A stretch of 64,000 bases of DNA from Umbilicaria muhlenbergii (taxonomy: Eukaryota; Ascomycota; Lecanoromycetes; Umbilicariales; Umbilicariaceae): contig KK106985.1 of assembly GCA_000611775.1 (NCBI GenBank), positions 1,722,291 to 1,786,290 of the forward strand. Reading direction: 5' to 3'. Position 1 is the stretch's first letter. Each line of letters opens with the position of its first letter. Positions 56,451 to 64,000 of the stretch are shown here, in pieces. The notes below the pieces were generated by a model. That model was given only the letters and a program-made list of their open reading frames with translations. It searched no databases and was not told the origin of the DNA. The translations under genes were made by a program, and so were the position numbers.

Positions 56451-58332
56451 CTAACCAGCACCGCCTGCCTCCAGGAAAAGCCTCTCCCTCTTCATGAGCA
56501 AGGACAGTAAGAGAGCTAATGTACCAGCAGTCATGGCCAAGATGTACACGTTACTGATCGACTTGACGATAGCATGCAAGACTAGTACCTTCGTCTCCGG
56601 AGCCAAGCTCTTGAAAAATGCAGATCCGCTGCCCGCAATGGCGTTTCGGACGGTATCTAGCGGCACGTCCGGGAGGATTTGACGGATTTGGCGGGTTGAC
56701 TGATTCAGGAAGATGCTATTGGCGATAGCGACGGCGATCGTAACACCACCGATTTGTGCACAGGTAATGAAGCCCACGGCTAACGGGATTTCGTGGGGCT
56801 TAACTTTGGCTTGGGCGACGGAAAAGGATGCTTGGACAAAGCTTCCAGTGCCAATAGCTAATACGACGGAGTAGCCATAGATGCGGGAAGTGGAGGAGGA
56901 TTCCGTCACGGTGAACATAAGAGCAGAGCCGATAACGACTAGGATGGCACCTCCGAGGTACCATGGCATGTAGTAGCCGGTCTTCGACATCACTGCGCCG
57001 TTGACCATACAGAAAAAGACCAGGAGGCAAACAAAGGGGAGGAGTCGTACACCAGCTTCGAGGGCTGTGTCGGACCTGACAAACTGGAAATATATTGGGA
57101 TGTAGAAAATAGGTAAAAAGATGCACGTCCCGGCGGCCGAGGTCATGGCGAAGAGGATAAGAAGGGACCTGCGTCTGAGGAAATGTATGGGGAAGATGCG
57201 CCGTTCTTCAGTGGTGAAGATGGTATAGACCTGCTGCACGCCGAAGAGAATGAAGAGGACACCGGATGTGACAAAGAGACCGATAATTCGGCCCGAGTTC
57301 CATGCGTAGGTCGTCCCGCCAAATGAAAGAGCCATTACGCCTGAGCAGAAAGCGCCTGTAACGAGAAGCGTTCCGACGAAGTCCAATTCCACGAAGCGCT
57401 TCTTGTTGGGAACGTTGGGTCGGGGATCCAAAGAAGGCAGCAGGAAGACGTATACGGGAGCAAAAACGCCCCCGACCACAAGATTGATATAGAACTACAC
57501 AGAGATGTTAGCACACTGATGATTTCTCAAGCGTTGGCAATACATACAGCCCATCGCCAAGTGGCACTGCTGTTAGTGAAGGCTCCACCGATGATCGGTC
57601 CAAGAAGCGTTCCCAATCCCCATGTGAGTCCCGTCAAAGCGATATACATCGGCCGCTCATGTGGCGTAGTCGTCACTGAGAGCAAAGTCATAACGCCGAC
57701 ATACATGCCTGCTCCCCCTACGCCGCAAAGGACGCGGCCGATGATTAAGGCATTCAGGTTCGGCGCTGCACCACAGACGGCTGAACCGACCTCGAACATA
57801 AAGGTCGTGAAGAGATATAGATGTTTGGCATTGAATTGACCGTAGATCTTGCCCCTAAGAAGTTCATCAGCGCTGAAGGATATATATGAGGTAGCTCTCA
57901 AACCTACCAGACCAGATTGGTCGATACGGCGCCCAAGAAGAACGCTGCCGAAAGCCATGGCAGCTTTCCGATATCATCAAATCTCTCCACAATGGCAGGC
58001 TGAATGTCGGCTACGATGGTATTATCGAGAGCGAACAGGAAGCATGACGAAAGAACGGCGAACACGATGAGACCCCAAACAATGCCTTTTGCCGTCCTTG
58101 GAGGGCCTTCTGGTTCTTCTGGCTCGCCGGGCAAGGTGGCCTTCTCAGCCAAGTAGTCGTCGCCCGATCTCGAAGCCGCTGAAGATCCGCCGTTGGGTGT
58201 GGGAGCAACGGAGAGGAGGTCCTGAGCAGTCACGTCCGTATCTTTGTCAACAGCCATCTCTTTGTCTTGTTGCTGGCTTCCGAAACTTGGCGCTGCACTT
58301 GGTGAGAAGGGCGATGGTCCAAGGCTTGCCAT
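56451..58332 (-). CDS. MFS transporter, DHA2 (14-segment drug:H+ antiporter) type
   Basis: Plasma-membrane transporter of the 14-segment drug/proton antiporter family; the substrate is unknown. Exons 58332-57908, 57854-57548 and 57494-56451, 591 residues; introns are 53 bases each. A cytosolic N-terminus of about 85 residues is followed by the first segment and the family motif FALDNTIVADIQPAIV, then WLSAAFFLGAVSTNLVWGKI, the RVLCGVGGAGMYVGVMTLLS block (MFS motif C-like region), and TGLTWGLGTLLGPIIGGAF. About 14 hydrophobic segments can be counted, with the central loop after PSLDPRPN. Not next to biosynthetic genes, so a general efflux role is as likely as export of a particular metabolite. 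Confidence 0.92.
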
Positions 58333-60292
58333 TTTGACGATTTGTATCTTGGGTTGGGGCTTGACCTAGCGTTATCAGAATGCAACTCGGCTACCTACTT
58401 CGGACGGAGGCCTTTGGAAGCACGAGCATGAACGAATACACAAGCACAACGGTACTATAGTGACTTGAAGGTCGGATAGCAACGGTGAAGCAGAGCTTGT
58501 CCACTGGAATAACTGAAATTCTAAGAAACGTAGCAGACCGGAGGCACTTAGCCTTTGTATTTGTATGACTTCAAGGAGTGTGCAAGACGGTTACCAGGCT
58601 GCAGGGACTGCTTTGAAATTCAGCATGCCCCGGAGTATTAGTTCCCACCATGCTGGCAAAGTTAAATCCCATTTCACGTCCGTAGTCTCTATTGGCCGAC
58701 ATCTTTGTCCTGGACGAATGGTTGTCCCGGCCTGGGGTGTTAGATACGAATGGGGATGCTTTTCTAATCCCTGAGTACATCATGTGGTTGAGGAATATCG
58801 CCATAAGCGCGTGTTGCCAATCTCAGCGAAAGAGGCAGGAGAGGCTCTCAGGCGGAATGGTTCAGACAACCTAGTACCACATCAGCCCTGCCAATAGACT
58901 CGTATCAGGACGGCACAATGGTCCTCGCCAATGCTGCTTCAGACCCTTGAGAGATCCTGAATCGCCCCGACCCCGACTCCGACTTTCGCCGTGTGTCAAT
59001 GCACACGGCATAGTCATACAAATGTCAACAAAATAAAGTATACAAGATCAAGGTAGGCGTGCATACATAAGCTCAAAATGAGTCATCTCAGCATGCCGCA
59101 GGATGATTAGGCTCGAATGAGCTCAAGAACACATGGAAGCGGACGAATAGTAATTCAAGACCGACTTGAGTTGCTGGGGTGTTTAGGATCCCAACCCCAA
59201 TCCCACCCCATCCGAGCTTGGTATCTGTTGCGAAACGAGTCACACACGAAAGTAATCTGTGATGGTTGCTCTGGACCCCAGGGACAATGCTGAGGCTGGA
59301 ATACGCCCTCCATTCCTTAATCACCTATCTCCAGACCTCTCGTTAGACACGCGGTCTAATTGCTGACCGCTCAGCGTGCACGTGTGTCATCTTGCAAAGC
59401 CAGGCTGATAAGATAACGAAAGGAAACGGAGGAAGGAGAGGAGTACCATTAATCCTCAACTATAGTCTTGCGTAATCAAGGTATCATATACATCTTGCTT
59501 GTTCTGCTTTTTTGAACAGTATTGATCAGCAGAAGATATGACTGGGAGTGAGAATAGAAGTAAGCATCGTCCACAGACAGAGTACATATCGCGCCCGCCA
59601 TGACAGGCATGGGAGGTCGTCAGAGTCGCCTGAGGCGGACGCTTCAAAACATGGTTTTTGACAACTTTCGACTTCTCCTTCAAACACGTCAAGCGAATGA
59701 ACCTTGGTGGTATAGAACCATAGTGCCGTACCATAAGCATAACATAACTAAGTGCGTGCTGGTCCAGATGTGGACTCCTCAAGCAGTCTTTGGACAATGC
59801 AAAGTTTGCAATATCTGATAGTTGCAGTTGCGCCTGCATCAATGTGCAAAGCACGTTCTCATCCGGTCCGAGATAGAGATGGAATCAATGCAATTACCCC
59901 AAGTACCTCTTCAGGCCTTGTTGCACAATGGCTTCGGTGGTCTTCCGAATTATGTCCTCTCAAAACCGTGCGTCTAATGCCCTGTCAGTTTCTTTCGCAG
60001 TACAAAATTACCATGGGTGGATCGCCCCGGATGGCTCTTGCCTCGTTGGTAATCTCAGGAGATCCGTGTCCGCAGTTCTCTTTCTTTTCTCATCTACCCG
60101 CACTGCTCTCTCCTTTATACGGTGAATGTCTCAATTAGCCATCATCATTTTCTCAGTCGATTGTATATTAGTTCTATTTTAACTTACGCAGCAAGGTTTG
60201 GTCCAACCTGTTCCATACGTTGTGTCCCGTTACAAAGGCAGAGCACAGCAGGCTAGGGCGAGTCTGCTGCCATACCTCCCAAGGTACGCACC
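58333..60292. promoter_or_regulatory. Long region between divergent MFS and kinase genes
   Basis: 1960 bases, the longest gene-free stretch in the window. The frames in it (for example 59456-59854 minus and 59752-60138 plus) are short, overlap each other and look non-coding. It should carry the promoters of both genes and perhaps a long kinase leader. No repeat, RNA gene or binding site could be supported. Confidence 0.4.
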
Positions 60293-63200
60293 ATGCTTCG
60301 CAGCCAGAAGAGGAAAAACCGCTGGAGCTCCAAAGGCCTGTTTGGGTCCAAAGCGGCCAAGAAACTCGGAGTCTTTGAGCGATCGAAGTATGGCCAGGAA
60401 GAGGGGAGGTGGAAGCAAAATGGCGTCCTCAGCATGTCTTTGGATGGATGCAGTATTGACGATAGCCCTCCTAAAAATGCGGCTGCAGCGAGGTTCAGAC
60501 GCAACGGCTCGAAGGTGCTCTCGATCTTAGGCTTGAGGCAGAATAGCGGTAAAGTACTCATTCATGCCAGCTCCCGTCCACGCACTGATCTCAATGCAGG
60601 CACGCGAGCAAATCAAAGCATCTCAAGTACGCCCAGCGAGCGTGATGTAGCTCTTGCTATTGTTAGGGACGCTGCAACACCCTCAGCAGCTAGCGATCGG
60701 CTTGTTGGTGCTCTTGGTAGCCTTCCGCCCTTACAAATACCCATTCACCACGACAGCGATGCTCTGTCCAGCCGACTGATAACGATACCGCATGCGCAAT
60801 CTAGCGGCAACCTGCACAGTGCGAACGAACCTCCTCTCGCTCCTGACCGCAATCCTTTGGGTGACTTGAAGCAGCCCAGGATATTTCGTTACGACAAGTC
60901 GCACAAGAGAAAGGATACCGCTGGCCTTCGTCACAGCAGATCCACTCCTGGCTTTGCTCACCAGCTCTCGCATAAGCTGTCAAATACATTCGGCCATCCT
61001 ACGATCGTCCATCGGCCCAGTCTGCGCACTAGGCCCAGTCTGAACTCGGTCCCCACTGACCGCGTCACAGTGCCTGGTCCTGCAGACCGAGGAGAAAGTC
61101 CGCGAGATAACACAAATCCGTCCAGTCACAACGAGAGCGGCAGTAACTCTCCCAAGGGTTGGTCGACAGCCATGACCTCTCTAGAATCGAACGGCGTATC
61201 CCCAACGTCTGCAAAAAGCAAAGACCGTATGGAGCGACCACTAGTCCACGTCGATAACATTACGGCAGGGGAAGGTCAGATTATAGAGAAGCCTCTAACG
61301 CCAATCCAGGAAGCTCCTGTTGTTGTTACACCCACTGTAGTCACAGTCGAAACAACAGCAAATGCAAAGATCTTTTTTGAAACCCACTTCAACTCTATAC
61401 TTGCAGGCCACACTAGCCCGCGTTCGCAGCGTCGATACGACCTCGAAGTCAGGCTTTCTAACGAGCATATGTCGGTAGAACAACGTCAGATCGAACGCCT
61501 GGCATGGGAACGTCAAGAAAGTGAATATCTACGACAGACGCGTGTCTTGAAGTCTAAGACCAACGAGATGGCTGGAAGGAGGGGCGTCGCTGTTGCCGGC
61601 TACGAAGTCGTCAGAATACTAGGGAAAGGTAGCTTCGGCGTGGTCCGGCTTGTCCGGGAAATGGACATGGGCCACGGCGATTTGACGTTGCAGGATGCTA
61701 TATCAGTACCGGTTCCGGTGCAGAGCCAGACGCCCACTGACGACCAAGAAAGCCTCAGGTCAAGCTCCACCGAAGCTTTCAAGTCAACCATAGACGGCCG
61801 CAAAAGATCTCACCGCCAGAGATCAAGAAAATTGCGGAAGGAGGTTTATGCTATGAAGGTCATCCGCAAATCCGAGATGCTCCGTAACAGTCAGGAAGGT
61901 CATCTACGCGCAGAAAGAGACTTTTTGGTTGCATCGGAGAAATCAAGGTGGGTCGTGCCACTTATTGCAAGCTTTCAGGACAATACGAATCTGTACTTGG
62001 TTATGGAGTACATGGTTGGCGGAGACTTTCTGGGTCTGTTGATTCGCAAAAACACGTTAAAGGAGAAGAAGGCCAGGTGGTATATCGCCGAGATGATCAT
62101 GTGCGTTGAAGAAGCACATAGGCTGCGTTGGATCCATCGCGATGTCAAGCCTGATAACTTCCTGATATCTGCCTCTGGTCATTTGAAAATCGCCGACTTT
62201 GGTCTCGCTTTTGATGGTCATTGGCAGCACGATCAGACGTATTTCAACAACCACCGCTATTCTCTCATGGAAAAGCTAGGGATACAAGTTGAAGGAGACT
62301 CGTTAGATCGGAAAGAAGGAAACACTGTTGCAGCTGGAATGAAGCTGGCTACCATTCTTACCGGGGGTAAGGAGCGCCATGAAAAACCCCACATAGACGG
62401 ACCCTTGGAGTATGAAGGAATCCTCCAGTGGCGAAATCGCCATGGCAAGAGGAAGCTGGCTAAAAGCGTGGTTGGCACTAGCCAATACATGGCACCTGAA
62501 GTCATACGTGGGGAGCTCTACGATGGGCGCTGTGACTGGTGGAGTATTGGCATAATACTATACGAGGTCAGGAGCCATGAAATCTGACATCGAGGCATAT
62601 ACATACTGACAGCATACTCCTAGTGTTTGTACGGTTGGACGCCATTTGTCTGTGACAACAGGCAAGATACCAAACTCAAAATTCTGGTGAGTTGGCGCCG
62701 GAGAAGTGATGATCTGGTCTAATGACATCCTAGAATCATGCCGAGACTTTGAAGTTCCCATCCGAAAGTGAGACAGAAAGCAAGGATAGAGTCTCGCATG
62801 AGGCCATGGATCTCATCAACCGGATTTTGCAGGAGAAGGAGCATCGCCTTTGCTCGAAGAAATATTTGCTCAACGACTATCAGCACTCAAAACGGCATCC
62901 GGGACAGCTCGTGACTTCTCCTGCAAACAAACACTCCAAAGATTACCAAGGCAATTACGTTTATGCGGACGATGCTACAGACATCAAAGCGCACCCATTC
63001 TTCCAAGGGCTGTCGTGGGATCGACTGCACCTGTCCAGGCCGCCCTTTGTCCCTGATGTGAAGAGTAGAGATGATACGAAGTACTTCGATGAGGAGGACC
63101 CAATCAGCGATGTCGATGACGCATCCAGCTATTCCAGCGCACAGGAAGCAGTCGAGCCCACGGTCTATGAGGACACTATTGCCACAGCCTCCAGGAAACC

Positions 63201-63519
63201 AGCAGATGTAGCTCAAGAGGACGACAGGTACACACGCAAGGTGAATGAGATGATCCGGGAAGAGAACGCAAAACTCGACGCCGCCGAAAAGGAAGCTTCA
63301 AAGAACAAGGACAAGATAGCAACGAAAGAAAAGAAGAGGCCGAGAGATAAATTGCTGAGGGATAAGCAGGTGGGTAGGCAAGTACTCGAGATGCGAAAAC
63401 AGGGGGCCTTTATTGGCTACACTTACCGTCGGCCCAAGCATTCGACGGCGGCGGAAGAACGTGGAAGATTTGGGAGATCGAGCGGAAGGCTGAGGGAAGA
63501 GAAGACGAGTGCTGCCTGA
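60293..63519 (+). CDS. AGC-family protein kinase, NDR/LATS-like
   Basis: Ser/Thr kinase close to the NDR/LATS branch of AGC kinases; that branch works in morphogenesis and cell-cycle exit (family knowledge), but this looks like a divergent member, not plain Orb6/Dbf2. Exons 60293-62566, 62624-62686 and 62734-63519; 1040 residues; introns 57 and 47 bases. After a disordered N-terminus come an NDR-like helical region (about 375-430, LSNEHMSVEQRQIERLAWER), the Gly loop LGKGSFGVVRL near 442, YAMKVIRKSEML with the lysine near 522, HRDVKPDNFLIS near 614 and IADFGLAF near 632. The gap from DFG to GTSQYMAPEV (near 727) is about 95 residues, the long activation-segment insert of NDR kinases. An insert between the Gly loop and the lysine is also large. 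The C-terminus is acidic, then Lys-rich. Confidence 0.9.
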
Positions 63520-64000
63520 GCGCGAAGGCTCGCAGAGGAGGAACTTGCCTGGATTGTTTTAGTCTGTTTGTCTCACACTGTACACTCGTTATCATTATTA
63601 GGTGTATGACGTTCTTGGCATGCTTAAGCTGTCATCAGCTTGACCTTGGTTAACTTTGTTTCTTACGCATTGTGGCACTGTTTCGCTACTCCGAAGAATG
63701 ATCGGGTTCTGCACATCCCGAGTGGCTTTCTGCTGCGTTGACACAGTCGTCAGCTATGTTCTATTCCGCTGTTCAGACTTGGAATACCAAGTCTTTGTTC
63801 CGCGTTTTCAGGGCAAAGGCCCGCCTTTTAAGAGAGCGACATTCTTTACTAATGCCAGGCATCTCTTCACCGCGATGCTCCATTTTACTCGTACAAATCG
63901 TTCTTAGCGCTGCGCATAGCGAGACAGTAACTCATTAGCTAGACATACTCGTTTCAAAATCAACAACGCAGGTGCCCAAGACACTGCAGAGGGGGTATAG
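63520..64000. other. Right-end region after the kinase gene
   Basis: 481 bases downstream of the kinase. Two overlapping short plus frames (63656-63938) do not look coding. The neighbouring gene, if any, lies beyond the right edge. Confidence 0.35.

Noticed and set aside
58333-60292. Looked for tRNA, small RNA or transposon remains in the longest gap
   Set aside because: No T-loop sequence with matching acceptor stem, no terminal repeats and no transposase- or polymerase-like frame were seen.
1-64000. Secondary-metabolite gene cluster (flavin monooxygenase, ABM-like protein, zinc-cluster regulator, MFS pump)
   Set aside because: These genes are spread over 50 kb among housekeeping genes and no backbone enzyme (PKS, NRPS, terpene synthase) is present.

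Overview
The window is nuclear DNA of a filamentous ascomycete (Pezizomycotina). The genes are dense and on both strands. Most are split by short GT-AG introns of about 45 to 105 bases with CTAAC- or CTGAC-type branch sites, and the recognisable proteins (Arp4, Gup1, Pup1, Nup159, Rnc1-type KH protein, Kel3, RecQ/Sgs1, Mon1, Dop1) have the filamentous-fungal form. The class cannot be fixed from sequence alone. I saw no transposon, virus-derived element, CRISPR array, tRNA or rRNA. Coordinates of spliced genes below are from first to last coding base; exon limits are in each entry and were worked out by hand from splice signals, reading frame and family fit.

Left part (1-16 kb): ARP4 (cut by the left edge), GUP1 acyltransferase, a mitochondrial-looking helical-repeat protein, a flavin monooxygenase with a 36-bp tandem repeat in front of it, the proteasome subunit PUP1 and the nucleoporin NUP159. 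Middle left (15.9-30 kb) is more accessory: a secreted KP4-like cysteine-rich protein, a Zn2Cys6 regulator, a 120-residue protein built on four S-x-I-x-P-L type motifs, a dimeric alpha/beta-barrel (ABM-like) protein, a BTB protein, a three-KH RNA-binding protein, a 101-residue unknown gene head-to-head with a probable CENP-K kinetochore gene, and a 12-exon S33 peptidase with 15- and 21-base microexons. Middle right (30.9-46 kb): KEL3, the RecQ helicase SGS1, a 1206-residue disordered protein, then a repeat-rich stretch with three different tandem repeats in 1.5 kb, the last one coding for acidic octapeptides. Right part (46-64 kb): MON1 and DOP1 head to head, a small mitochondrial membrane protein, a DHA2-type transporter and an NDR-like AGC kinase.

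Most genes are housekeeping and act independently. The functional pairing best supported by layout is MON1 with DOP1 (both endomembrane traffic, sharing one 339-base promoter). The least explained items are the S-x-I-x-P-L repeat protein, the 101-residue gene beside the kinetochore gene, the acidic octapeptide protein with its upstream minisatellite, and a perfect hairpin that covers the branch site of DOP1 intron 1.
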